This document shows, in pieces, positions 1 to 10,689 of a DNA stretch of 64,000 nucleotides (position 1 is the first letter of the stretch; every line of letters begins with the position of its first letter). Where the stretch lies: positions 182,501-246,500 of the forward strand of contig CAUYUJ010021048.1 of the NCBI GenBank assembly GCA_963575745.1, written 5' to 3'. This DNA is from Prorocentrum cordatum (Eukaryota; Sar; Dinophyceae; Prorocentrales; Prorocentraceae). The position numbers and the translations under genes are program-made. The notes beneath the pieces are model-generated. The model was not told the DNA's origin, searched no databases, and saw only the letters and a program-made list of their open reading frames with translations.

Positions 1-20
1 AGGAGGAGGAGGAGGAGGAG
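1..20. repeat. (AGG)n microsatellite, cut by window edge
   Basis: The window opens inside an AGG triplet run, so a purine array extends to the left of the window. Confidence 0.8.
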
Positions 21-182
21 GCGTGTTGTCATTAACATCTAAGTTGGCAGTCGTCTCCAAAATAGGAGCGGCGTTTTTTCCAACCATCCTGTGTTGGGTC
101 CTCTTTTTGAAGAGACAGCGCCCCGCGTTCTCCTCTCCTCCTCTCCCCCTCCCCCTTCCTCCGTCCTCCCTCCTTGCCTCTG

Positions 183-880
183 TCCTCCGCATGTCCGCCA
201 TTTCGGCACACCGCTATCACGGTTCGTGGCCCCATAAGGAGTTCCATTGAAGGCCACAGTGGGGGGGTTCGCATGGCGGCACCGCGCCCATTTCGGCACA
301 CCGTTCACACGGATTGTTGCCCCCAGCGGGGGCCCCAGCGGGAGGGTTCGTTAAATAAGTTTGTGTGGGGAGTGTTGCAAGGCGCAATTCATGCAGCAAA
401 TCACAATTATGTAAGTTGTTGGTGGAAGCGCTTCAAGGCACACTCGTTACGCAACGCACGCCGAGAAACACATAATTATGTAAGCGTTGGGGGAGGTGAT
501 TCAAGTAACATACCTTGCACAACTCATGCCGCAAAGCTTAGTTACGCAAGCGTTTGGTGGACGCACTGCAGAGCATAAACCTTACAACACGCATGCTACG
601 AGACCTAATCATGAAGTCGTTCGGGGTGGACTGCTACAAACCACGAGCCTTACATAACTAAATTCGGCCCACCGCGTCACACGGTTCGTGGCCTCATATA
701 GGGAGCTCCGTTCAAGGCCCCAGTGGCAGGGTTCGCATGGCACCACCGCACCAATTTCGGCACGCCCCTCACACGTTTCGTGGCCCCATATGGCGCCCCA
801 TCGAAGGTTCAAGTGGAGGGGTTCGCATGGCGCCACGAGGCTCATTTCGGCGCACCCTTCACACGGCTCGTTTTTTTTTG
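183..880. repeat. Composite repeat block, copy 1 (90-bp unit A, about 68-bp unit B)
   Basis: Two short repeat units alternate here. Unit A is GC-rich and contains 'TTTCGGCACACC', 'CACGGTTCGTGGCCCCAT' and 'GGGTTCGCATGGCG'; copies begin near 199, 290, 661, 754 and 844, a spacing of about 90 bp. Unit B is AT-richer and contains 'AATTATGTAAG'; copies sit near 405, 474 and 540, a spacing of 66-69 bp. The order is A-A-B-B-B-A-A-A. The same two units occur together at 5040-5750, on the other side of the gene at 1066-4546. Short reading frames through this block differ between copies and are treated as non-coding. Confidence 0.85.
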
Positions 881-1065
881 CTGCGCAGCTACCAGTCGAC
901 GATACAACCAATTGTCAAGAGTTCACGCTGCAGCGTGAGCGCCGTTCGCGTGCTCGGCGAACAGCTGGGGCAAACGAGCAAACCTATGCAGAGACGGAAC
1001 TGATGCGTGAGCCAGCAATCAATACACAAACCAATTTTCACCGATGTGAGCTACACCCTTCGAAC

Positions 1066-1712
1066 CTACTTCCGCTTCGGGCGGCTCCTCGGCGGTGGCG
1101 GGCTATCGTCGTCCGAACTCTTGCGCTTCAAAATAGGGCTGCTCAACACTGGGGGCTTCAGGAGCACCGTGCCAGCGGCGACGGCCTTAGGATTGAAAAG
1201 CACAGGGATCTCGACCGTTTGGGACGCCGCCGCATTGCTTGCGGCAAGCCCCACCGTTGGCTTAAACTTGTAAGCTTTCGCGCTGCTGGACGCGCTCAGC
1301 TCAACCCTACAAAAGCCGTGCGCCAGATTCGCCAGGGACGTGTCACTGGCCTTCTGCACGCACCAGTATGGCGGCACAAAACTCTTGTCCCCGTCCTTCG
1401 ACGGGAGATCCGTTTTAGGCATCAGAGTCAAGTGCCAATTCGCGACCTTACACGCACCGAAGTGAGGGAGGTCTCCCGAAAGGTGATCTTTTCCCGCCAC
1501 GACTGTGGGCGTCAGTGGGACCAATATCAACTCACTGGGTCCGTGTTTGCTATTCGCTGTCACCGCATGGACGACCGTCTTCGAAGCATCCTTGCGAAAC
1601 TGAATGGTGACATCACAAGCAACATTATCATACAGAAATGCCATTGCGTGCTTGGCGGCGGCGATGGCCATGTCCTTCTGCACGTCGTCACTGTCCTCGC
1701 AGGGCCAGGAGG
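1066..1712 (-). CDS. Last exon of unknown dinoflagellate protein
   Basis: This open minus-strand stretch of about 215 codons ends in TAG at 1066. It probably starts close to 1700, after a pyrimidine-rich intron; the acceptor is not fixed. It is not low-complexity. It contains a segment with 'PYWCVQKASD', then 'FCRVELS', then 'VEIPVLFNPKAVAAGT', and ends in a Ser/Asp/Pro-rich tail with the basic run 'RSRPKRK', a possible nuclear localisation signal (inference). The pattern of a Trp/Tyr-rich 'PYW' motif followed by an 'IPVL.N..A...GT' motif resembles the C-terminal half of a large, uncharacterised dinoflagellate family. The same strand and spacing make it the 3' end of the gene starting at 4546. 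Function unknown. Confidence 0.6.
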
Positions 1713-2653
1713 GGAGACGGGCGCGGTGGCGGGGGGCAGAAGGCTTGTGACAAGTGAGATGAGGAGCAGGAGGATGGATGAGGAGGATGAACAGGGGGTT
1801 GGGGGATGAGGAGGAGGAGGAGGAGGAGGAGGAGGAGGAGGAGGGAAATGAGGAAGATGGAGAGAAGGATGGGCAAGCGGAGGAGGAAGTCGGCGAGGAG
1901 GAGGAGGAGGCTGATGAGGACGAAGAAGGATGAGGAGGAAGAGGGGGGAAGCGGAGGAGGAGGAGGAGAAGGTTTTTCTTTGGTCGCATTGCTGCAAGCC
2001 ACTCGGCATCAGAACAGTTGTTGCATGTCCATTTGGTTTGTTTCATCGGGGAGTCGCGGGGCCCTCGTGGTGCGGCATTGGGGCCATTCGAGGCCGGATC
2101 GGTTTCGCTGTGAGACCTTCTTGGTTGTCGGGGGCTCCTGGAAGCCCATTAAGCCCTTCTGTGGCAAACTGGGTCGACAATGTTGCCGAAGGGGTTTGGC
2201 AGTGGCGCGGGGCGGGACTGGGCGATGACCTCAACAACTGCAGGGCTGCACATTATAATCATGTTCCTCTGCGTCTGCGAATCAAACGATCGACGAGATT
2301 AACGCCTCAGACATTGTCAATATCGTGAGCGCTCGGACCGCTCTCGGGCATGCCCCATCTCTGGACCACAATGGCTTGAGCCAAAATGGCTACGGAGGGG
2401 GAGGAATACGATGAGGAAGAGGTGGGGAGGAGGAGGAGGAGGAGGATGAGCAGCATCAGCAGGATCAGGAGGAAGAAGAAGAGGAGACGGGGGGGGAGGA
2501 GGAGGCGGAGGGGGAGGATGGGGAGGGTGAGGGGGATAATGATGAGGAGGAGGAGAAAAGGAAGTGCACTGAGGAGGACGAGGAGGCGGATGAGGAGGGC
2601 GAAGAGGTGGAGGAGGAATGAGAGGCGGAGGAGGAGGAGGAAGGCGCACGAGC
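1713..2653 (-). other. Intronic region with (CTC)n on the coding strand and a possible extra exon
   Basis: On the gene's strand this region has two pyrimidine blocks: (CTC)n-like DNA at about 1800-1975 and 2396-2640. Between them lies a spliced-leader copy (2375-2396) and a complex stretch. The part near 1975-2110 reads openly on the minus strand and includes 'CNNCSDAEWLAAM', which could be a short zinc-ribbon-like exon. The part near 2240-2370 reads 'RWGMPESGPSAHDIDNV' before a stop. Exon borders here cannot be fixed without RNA. Confidence 0.45.
2375..2396 (-). other. Full-length dinoflagellate spliced-leader (dinoSL) relic
   Basis: The minus strand matches all 22 nt of the dinoSL, from 'TCCGTAGCCA' to 'TTTTGGCTCAAG'. 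It is followed by CC, not by the GT donor expected in an SL RNA gene, so it is a relic of a trans-spliced mRNA returned to the genome and not an SL donor gene. It lies directly downstream, on the coding strand, of a (CTC)n block inside the gene at 1066-4546 and has the same orientation. Confidence 0.88.
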
Positions 2654-2705
2654 GGTCCTTCAGGGCGGGGGGCTCCGCGTTGAAGTACTCCTTGGGCACG
2701 ACAAC
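2654..2705 (-). CDS. Short internal exon of the unknown protein
   Basis: After an acceptor ending in CCCCAAAAG, the minus strand reads VVVPKEYFNAEPPALKDR, in phase with the end of exon 1, before the sequence collapses into CTC repeats. The likely donor is GTGCGC just after this peptide. Joining AAG (exon 1) to GTT (exon 2) keeps the frame. The exon is about 52 nt; its 3' border is an estimate. Confidence 0.5.
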
Positions 2706-2959
2706 CTTTTGGGGTGGGGGAGGGGTTCGCATCGGGCGTTACTTCGACGATGCCGATGGCGGTCGGGTTTGCGAGAGGACGGGCGCTTCGCATGAGCACG
2801 AGGGGGAGGAGGACGAGGATCACGAATCTTGATGACACCGAGTATGCGGACGAGGATGGCTATGACAATGGGAATGGGGATGACGAGGTGGAGGAGGCAG
2901 ATGAGGACGTATATGTGCAAGAGGAGGCTGAGAGGATTGTTGTTTGCACCCCCTGAAAC
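2706..2959 (-). other. Intron 1 of the unknown gene (GT-AG, flanked by AAGGTT)
   Basis: The donor is AAG|GTTTCA and the acceptor AAAAG|GTTGTC, giving a 254-nt intron in phase 0. The hexamer AAGGTT occurs at both junctions (plus-strand AACCTT at 2957-2962 and 2703-2708). Direct repeats at intron ends are a known trace of transposon-like intron gain. The interior is pyrimidine-rich and includes runs of CCTC and CCATTCCCATTG type. Confidence 0.5.
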
Positions 2960-4546
2960 CTTGTACTCGTCATTGAGCGCCTCGGGGGTAATCGTGAACG
3001 GCGTGTGTTTCATGGGCTTGGAGCTGGCAGGCTGGCCGTCGGCGACGTCGATGGCCTTCAGCGTGATCTTCTTCTCCGTCATAGCTTGGACCACGTACTT
3101 GAGGTTCGGCGTTCCATCCTTGCGCTCCACTGTCCCCTTGACGTTGAAGCCATCAGCATACAATTTTTGAATGATCCCCGCTGAGCTGTGCTCCACAAGG
3201 CTGCAGGACTTTTTGTTGGGCGACTGCAGCGCGCCTGGCTCCCACGGCGCCTTGATCTCTGCCGCCTGGGGGAAGGCGCGCAGCACGTCCTCCATGAAGT
3301 GCGCGCCCACCTCCTCGAGGTCCTTGTATTCCCGCCTCGACTTGTCTTTCTTTTTGAAGATGAACATCACGCACCGCGCGTCCATCTGCCCGACCAATGA
3401 TACTTTGTGGTGCTTGCTCACGCCTGGAACTTTGTCCAGGAACTCCGCCGCCGCCTTGTGCATGACGGCTGCGGTCGTGGCCAACATCCTTTTCTCCCCC
3501 ATGATGGCGGCCGCGTCCGAAGAAGTGAGCAATCTCGCGACCCCGTCCCTCACAAATCCTTCAGGTGCGATCAGCGACGCTTTGACGCATGCTGTCAAGA
3601 ATTCTGGCGCTTGCGCGCAATCCACAGCAGCTAATATCTTGAAGAGAGTGGGGTGGACTTCTCTCTTGAACTTGGTCAAAGACTTGTTCCAATCGTTTAT
3701 CTCGTCCAAGAAGATCGGCTTGTCGGCACCTCCACTGTACTTCTGGATGTACAGCCCGATGTCCTTGCACGCGCCCTGTAACCGTGGGCGGTTCCGCTCA
3801 ACATGACTAGCGATAGTGTCCCAATTTACTGGCTTGCCATCCTTGATAAATGATTTCGCTCGTTTGTGTATGAGCATCATGATCTGCACCATCGACTCCT
3901 TCCTGTCTGCCCCGCTCCCTGTGTTCATGCTTTCCTGCACGAAATGCGGGAAGAGCGGGCAATGGATTTCCACTTCTTGCTTGACGATCAACCAATTGAG
4001 CCCTTGCTGCACTGGGGTCGCGATGGACGGGCACAGGTGGTATACTTTGTCACTGTTGATGAACTCTCCTTCACCTTGTACCTCCGAGAACGTCGTTTTG
4101 GTCTGAGTCCTGATGCAGTTGAGCACAGCGTTCGTATGCGAATCAGACGCTGTGTAATAGCGTATGTCCATGTCCGTGAACTTGGGTAGAAGCCCATTGC
4201 TGCTATCAAAAAGATCCTTGACGAACGTATGCTGCTTGTTGCCGTCCGTCCCGTGCTGGCGTTCGAACGCGATCGGCGACTTGACGTCAGAATCGCACCA
4301 GCCAGCTTTGAGTATGATTTCTAATAGATCGTGGCAATCCAAGCTGTCGAGACCATCTCCATAACGATTCGACATGTGTGGGCCGAGATATTTCGGCGCA
4401 ATCTTCTCACGATATGCCAAGCCTGCTTGCTCGAGCCGTTTCAAGATAGCGTCGCATGCCGCCTTCTGCTCTCTGTTGGGCAAGTCCGAATCATTGTACC
4501 GCTCGACCAATTTATTGACATCATCTAACAACTGCTGCTCCGCCAT
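2960..4546 (-). CDS. First long exon of unknown dinoflagellate protein (about 529 aa)
   Basis: The open frame starts at ATG 4546 (MAEQQLLDDVNKLVERY) and runs without low complexity to the donor at 2959. The start is supported by a spliced-leader relic 35 nt upstream. The protein is mixed alpha/beta in composition with many charged residues, and I see no signal peptide, membrane segment or catalytic motif I can name. Recognisable blocks include 'SNRYGDGLDSLDCHDLLEIIL', 'VQEGLNWLIVKQEVEIHCP'-like and 'VERNRPRLQGACKDIGLYI'. I recognise the overall style as one of the lineage-specific hypothetical families of dinoflagellates but cannot assign a function. It continues into the exons at 2654-2705 and 1066-1712. 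Reading through intron 1 would add a spurious Pro/Arg-rich tail. Confidence 0.75.
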
Positions 4547-4580
4547 CGGTGATGGTCGGTGAAAAAAACCGTCTCAAAGG

Positions 4581-4595
4581 CTCGAGCCAAAATGG
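4581..4595 (-). other. Truncated spliced-leader relic upstream of the gene start
   Basis: The minus strand has CCATTTTGGCTCGAG, which matches 14 of the last 15 bases of the dinoSL (CTCGAG in place of CTCAAG). It lies 35 nt upstream of the ATG at 4546, the distance expected of a spliced leader plus a short 5' UTR. Truncation of the 5' part is typical of relic leaders in retroposed dinoflagellate genes. Confidence 0.65.
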
Positions 4596-4599
4596 GAAA

Positions 4600-5039
4600 A
4601 AAGGATTGGGGGGTAGGGCAATGCAACCAAAATCCCAAGTCATCTGTAATCAAATCAGGGATGGCCCGCACGATGCTCTTCTACCCTGCGGTTGCAGACA
4701 TACACGGGGCAACACACACATGCGCGAGGGTGCCGACCGAGGTCCGAGAGCCACGCCGAGTGAGGGCCGACGGAACACTCCCCAAACGGCCCCCAAGGCC
4801 GCAAAAGGCACCCGAGAAGCCCAACAGAGGCCCCAAGAGGCATCCGACACAACTTACTTCAGGAAGCCCCCGAGGGGGCCCCCGACCTGCAGGCAAGGAT
4901 ATGTATACAAGCGTAGACACATAAACATGCATATACATGTATATGCACGTGTGTGTGCATCTTTATTACAGGCGTGTGCGGACAGCGGGATGGCGTGGTC
5001 ACGCTTGCGGTCGCTGCCACTGCAATCTTCGGCCAATGG
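4600..5039. other. No feature recognised
   Basis: Complex, GC-rich sequence with no credible coding potential and no clear repeat. A short TA/TG-rich stretch with ATACATGTATATGCA-type sequence lies near 4900-4960. By position it may hold promoter sequence of the minus-strand gene, but no motif is visible. Confidence 0.4.
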
Positions 5040-5304
5040 GGCACGTGGAAGCTTACGCCGAAATCGGCGCGGTCACGCGTGCGGACCCTGGGCCCCATAA
5101 GGAGCTCCACCGACGGCCCCAATGTAAGGGTTCGCGTGGCGGCACCGCACACATGTCGGCACGCCGCTCACACGGTTCGTGGCCCCATAGAAGGAAGGTT
5201 CGCATGGCGGCGCCGCAATTGTTTTTACTATGAATAATCTTATTAGCAGTAGTATTATTGGTAGTAGAATTAGTAGTAGCAGTAGTAGTAGTAGTAGTAG
5301 TAGC

Positions 5305-5340
<36 letters not shown>

Positions 5341-5344
5341 CGTC

Positions 5345-5406
<62 letters not shown>

Positions 5407-5750
5407 CGTAGTAGTAGTAGTAGTAATACTATAGTTATTGGGATTATTATATGATTTTGGGGGATGCTGAAGCACAAACCTTATATAATTCATGCGGCAA
5501 AGCACAAACATGTAAACTGTTGGGGGACGCGCGTCAACACACAAGCTTCACATAACGCGTGCCGCAAACCATAAATATGTAATCTTGCGGTGGAAGTACG
5601 GCAAATCACACTCTTTACACAGCCTTTACTGCAACACAAAATTATGTAAGCTATAGTGGGGGGGGGGTGCTGCAAACACGCAAGCCCTCAATACGGCACA
5701 CTCCGTCACACGGTTCGTGGCCCCATAGGGAGTTCACACGGCCCAGGGCC
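5040..5750. repeat. Composite repeat block, copy 2, split by (TAG)n
   Basis: Unit A copies lie at about 5050-5215 and 5690-5745, and unit B copies near 5508, 5571 and 5640 (spacing 63-69 bp). Orientation is the same as in copy 1 at 183-880. A (TAG)n block separates the first A copies from the B copies. The two blocks therefore bracket the gene at 1066-4546 as direct repeats. Confidence 0.8.
5248..5436. repeat. (TAG)n microsatellite
   Basis: About 60 units of TAG/AGT with scattered CAG and CGT changes. The apparent poly-Ser (plus) and poly-Thr/Leu (minus) frames are products of the repeat. Confidence 0.95.
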
Positions 5751-5815
5751 CCAAGGAAAGAAACGGGAGGGGAGGGGGGGTGACAGGGGAAGGGAAGGGA
5801 CATGCCACATATATG

Positions 5816-5822
5816 ATAGTAC

Positions 5823-5855
<33 letters not shown>

Positions 5856-6420
5856 ATATATATACATATGTACATATGTATATATATATGTATGTGTGTC
5901 TGTCTCCTTTCAAGAGAAACAGTTCTTCGTCTTGGGATTGACAAATTCGGTTTGCAACTTGCCCGCCAATTCCCCAGAACAGCATGCCTTTCGCACGAAC
6001 ATATCACTGTTGTGAATCATAGTGTACGCAACGCGGGTGCACCAGATAGCCGCGCGCTATGTGGTGCAATTCGGTTTGTTATTTATTACAAACGTACAGT
6101 TGCCTTTGTATTGATAAGTGTGTTACTACTGTACATGAAGAAACAGCATGAACACAGAAGTCCTATTATGATGCTATTAATTCCGAATGCATTAAAAATT
6201 AATGTCCGAATATGTTAATGGCAATACTTCCTCAGGTGATTGAGTATTCGTATTCATGAACTGTTTATTTCAGAATATAGTATTCTCTGAATATGTTATT
6301 TCTGAATCCTGTATTTCCGCGTATGATATTTCCAAATCGATGATATGAGGTGTCGAATATTTATCCGTATACCTCATTATCTTAACTTGCAATGTCACAA
6401 TGGGGTTAACGTCGTGAAAG
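5816..6420. other. AT-rich island with (TA)n
   Basis: 5823-5898 is (TA)n with TATG interruptions. The following 500 bp stay AT-rich, with imperfect repeats of TATTTC(T/C)GAAT and GAATATGTTATT between 6225 and 6360. The rest of the window is GC-rich, so the contrast is sharp. No gene is visible. Confidence 0.8.
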
Positions 6421-6444
6421 CGCCGACCATAAGGTCTTGAATGC

Positions 6445-6610
6445 GGTCAACACATGCCCTTCCCCGCTCAGCGCATGCCTATGTCGGCACACCCCTCACA
6501 CAGTTCGTGACCACATATGGAGCTCAACCCATTGCCCCAGTGGCATGGTTCGCATGGCACCGCCGCCCATTTTGGCACACCCCTTACGCGGATCGTGGCC
6601 TCACCTTCGG
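6445..6610. repeat. Isolated copies of unit A
   Basis: Two degenerate copies of the 90-bp unit A (with CACACAGTTCGTGACCACAT and GGTTCGCATGGCACCGCC), without unit B. Confidence 0.75.
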
Positions 6611-6636
6611 TGGAGTTTCCTAATACGGGGCCCTCA

Positions 6637-6652
6637 GCTAAGTCGACTTAGC
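6637..6652. repeat. 16-bp perfect palindrome
   Basis: GCTAAGTCGACTTAGC is its own reverse complement. It is followed by two further copies of GGACTTAGCT at about 6661-6688, so the region could fold back. No coding potential from here to 6950. Confidence 0.75.
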
Positions 6653-6949
6653 CAGACGGGGCGGACTTAGCTAAATGGACTTAGCTATCCTTGTTGTAAG
6701 TCCGTTCTATGTTGGTTGCGTAAGTGCGCTAAGCGCTTTGCGCTATCCTCCCTAAGTGTCAGGCTCTACTTAACTTAACCACTTACTAGGTCGCTCATAT
6801 GGACTTGGAAAGTCGCCTATGGCTTTGTATGGCCATCGCTACACATAACAACCGTTTGCCCTAGATGCATCGGACATAGCCAACATCCATGTGACATGTA
6901 TGTTGGTTATAACTTGCATATATCTGCATATATGTCATCGATATGGATA

Positions 6950-8556
6950 CTAACCAGCGCGCGGTTCCCAGCACAGCACGACCATCGTGCTGATGCGCTC
7001 CGCGAGCGCGCGCGCCGTCGTGCCCCGTTGGCCGCCCTGCAGTCGGCGCCCGTGCAGCTGCGACGCGGCCGCGAGCTCGGCGACGGCCGTCGCCGAGCCC
7101 TTGCTGAGGCGCCCGCCGGCCTCGACCGCAACGCTGCGGACAATGTCGCCGTACCGGGCCGCCTTGGCGCGGTCGCCCGCGCCTGCGACCCGGCTAGCCA
7201 TGGGCAGGGAGCTGCAGAAAGGCGCCCAGACGGCGACGTTCAGCCACCACCGTTGAGCGGAGGCCGGAAAATCTACGACCAGGTCCATGACCGCCTCGCG
7301 GATGGACCCGTCAGGTCTGAACTGATATAGCTCAGGGACCCGGCGCTCGATGTCCACGACGTTCCCGCGGCGCGCAAGTCGTCCTCGTGGCCGCGCACGG
7401 CGCCGGTGTGTGCTCGCAGGCGGGTGGGGCTGCGGGGGCACGCCAGAGCGTGGGCGGCGCGGCGGCCGAGCGGCTCGCCGCAGTCTCGCGTGGCCTCGCC
7501 AGCGCCGTCGACCGCGGTAGCGCGCTGCAGGCGGCACGTGGCGCCGGGCGGGACGAGCTCCGCGCCCAGGCGGCGGCAGAAGGCCATCTGCCACAACGCC
7601 GTGTTGGCCTGCATCCAGCGCTGGTGCGGGATCGCCAGCCAGAAAGTGCCATTGCCCCTGCCCGCGTGCGACAGAAGGTTCGCCCTCCGCTCGTCGTCGG
7701 CCTGGAAGCTTAGCCACAGCCGCCCTGCGCGGAGCGCATCAGTGCCTCGGAACAGACGCCCCAGCAGCCGCTGGCGCGCGCCCTCCATGTCCTGCTGCAC
7801 CAGCGGCGGCACCGGCACCGCCCGCGCCGAGCTGGAGGGCGCGCGTGCGGCGGCGGCGCTGGCGAGCGCGGGTCCGGGCTCGGCGGCCTCCGCGGCCCCG
7901 CCAGCAGCGCCCTCGGCGGCCCCTGGGGCGCCAGGAGCACCCTGGGGCGCCAGGAGCACCCGTCCTAGGGCGAAAGGTGCACTTGAGACGCCTGGTCGGG
8001 AGCCCGCGGCCAGGGTGCCGGCGGCGTCTGGACTGCCGGGGGCTGGGCCCCGGCTCGCAGCGCTGCCTGCGCCCGCGCGCGGGGCCGGGGAGGAGTCGTC
8101 GATGTCACCGACGAAGCGGAAGACATCCTGCAGCGGCGTGTCTGCGGCGAAAGGGGTCTGCGCGTACTCCACCTCGGTCTCGGCCGTGAAATTCATAGCT
8201 CGCCCAGGCGTGAAATCAATTCCGAAACTGCGGAGCCGCGCTGCCGCCTCACCAGCGGCCTCCGCGTCCGGGTCGTGGCCCAGAGGGCGGCCGAGGGCGT
8301 GCGCGAGGCGCCGCACGCCGGCGGCGTGCGAGGCCCAGCATGCGACGTAGCTGGCGTCAGCCTCCGGCTCGCCAGGGAGGCGCACGCCGAGCCCACCGAG
8401 GCAGGGCGGCAGACGTGCGGTGGCGATGTCGACGTCGTCCAGGGGGGAGCCCTTGAGGACCTCCAGCACGCGGATCACGGCGGCCTGCACCCGCTCCCTC
8501 GCTACGCTCGGAACGCCACTGGCGCATAATCGCATGCCGTAGTCGAGTTTGTGGGC
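6950..8556 (-). pseudogene. 5'-truncated LINE: RT C-terminus and nuclease-like tail
   Basis: The minus strand carries the C-terminal part of a dinoflagellate non-LTR retroelement protein. Reading 5' to 3': 'KLDYGMRLC' near 8545, then 'TARLPPCLGGLGVRLP' (the LP..GGLGLR motif after the RT thumb), a long Ala/Pro linker, and a region with 'WMQANTALWQMAFCRRLGA'. Then comes a Cys/His block, 'CGEPLGRRAAHALACPRS' with a following His, as in the CCHC-like region of these proteins. The tail at 7340-6950 has 'VMDLVVDFPAS' and 'AARYGDIVRSVAVEAGG', which fit the restriction-like endonuclease fold at the end of R2/CRE-type and related elements. At least one frame change is needed near 7330-7400. No RT catalytic motif remains: the copy begins at about 8556, beside the stop codon of the neighbouring gene. 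Confidence 0.7.
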
Positions 8557-8562
8557 CGGCGA

Positions 8563-9418
8563 CTAGACCAAGATGGCCCACGCTGTCTGCGCTGAGAGCC
8601 GGTGACGCCGCGACCGGCCAAGGCCGCACAGGGCCTCGCACACCTGCTCTGCCTGCTCTGCGCGCTGCAACGCGGGGCGGGACCGGCGGGGAGCGTTCTG
8701 GCGGGTAGCCAGCAAGGAGCTCCGCAGGGCCCTGCTGTACACGTTCTCCAGGGCCGTCTTGACAATGCTCTGCTCCTGGTCGTCCTCCACGGGCTCGTCC
8801 GCCTTCCCCATCTCCCGTGCCCACCCGCGCAGCACCCGGATCAGCATCGGGATGCCGTCGGGCGTGTTGCCCAGTTGGTGCGCCTCCATGTGGCCCCGGG
8901 CGCGGGGGAGGGCCTCCGCAACGCCCACCGCCTCGGCAAACTTCAGGAGGTGCTCGCAGAGGCCGATGGGATGGGGCGAATCTTGCGCGTGGCAGCCCCG
9001 CCCGGCTCCTCCCGCGGGCGCGCACCTTGATCGACCATGATGGCCGCGTCCCAGAGCAGCCCATCCTGGGCCAGCCACCGCCCGCCCAGCGCGATGGCGG
9101 CGAAGCCGCCGAGGGCATCGGCTCCGCCATCGGCATCGCATATGGCGCTGATGAGGGAGGTTCGCCAGCCGCTCGAGCCCGGCGCTGCCCATGGCACCAG
9201 GCCCCGCACGGCGCGACGCACGCGGCGCCTCGTCGGGACAATGGGCATGCAGGCGGCGCGGTCCGCAGCTGCGCCGGCGACGGCGCGCGCGATCGCAGCC
9301 CGCTCCTCCGCGTCAGCTTCGACGGCGACGAGGTCGAGCATCTTCTTGGCGAGCTCACTCGACCAGACGGGCCTCGGCGTGTCCAGCAGCACGCCAATGG
9401 CCCGCTTGATGCCCTTGT
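8563..9418 (-). CDS. 3' exon(s) of an unknown host-type gene
   Basis: Starting after the acceptor CGCAG at 9419-9420, the minus strand reads DKGIKRAIGVLLDTPRP, then a helical stretch rich in Ala/Glu ('VAVEADAEERAAIARAV'), a basic segment, and 'AALGGRWLAQDGLLWDAAIMVDQ'-type sequence. The frame changes near 9027-8980, explained by a possible 47-nt intron between ATCAAG|GTGCGC and GCGCAAG|ATTCGC. It then continues 'LCEHLLKFAEAVGVAEALP', 'MLIRVLRGWAREMGKADEP' and ends at a stop at 8563. I cannot name the protein. It joins in phase to the exon at 10411-10552. Composition is complex and non-repetitive, unlike the surrounding repeats, which is why I regard it as coding. Confidence 0.55.
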
Positions 9419-10410
<992 letters not shown>

Positions 10411-10552
10411 CCCCTGAACGAGCCACCTGCGACACGGTGTACTTGCTGGCCAACGGGTCGACGAACAGCAGTATGCCCTTCACCAGGCAGTTCTCTGCGC
10501 CCAGGTACTGCTGCCAGGCCCTGGCAGTCGTGGAGTCCTTGGCGCCCCGCAC
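10411..10552 (-). CDS. Internal exon of the unknown host-type gene
   Basis: The minus strand reads GAKDSTTARAWQQYLGAENC, then LVKGILLFVDPLASKYTVSQ and VARSG before the donor at 10410. Its 5' border is probably near 10575, where GAGCCCAG offers an acceptor. It is complex and ungapped, with a hydrophobic core 'GILLFVDPLA'. No family recognised. Confidence 0.55.
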
Positions 10553-10689
10553 GCGGGTCCTGGGCTCGGTTCTTCTTGTGGCTGCGTGCTGCTTTCACGT
10601 GTGCATGCGCAGTGTGTGCATGTGCGTGTTTGGGTATCCGCGTGCTTGTGTACGTGTGCGGCAAGCGCGTGCACATCAAGCGAACAAGA

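Noticed and set aside
2375-2396. SL RNA gene
   Set aside because: The 22-nt leader is followed by CC and not by a GT splice donor, and no Sm-like site or tandem array is visible, so it is a relic.
5053-5544. Thr-rich minus frame
   Set aside because: Translation of the (TAG)n array.
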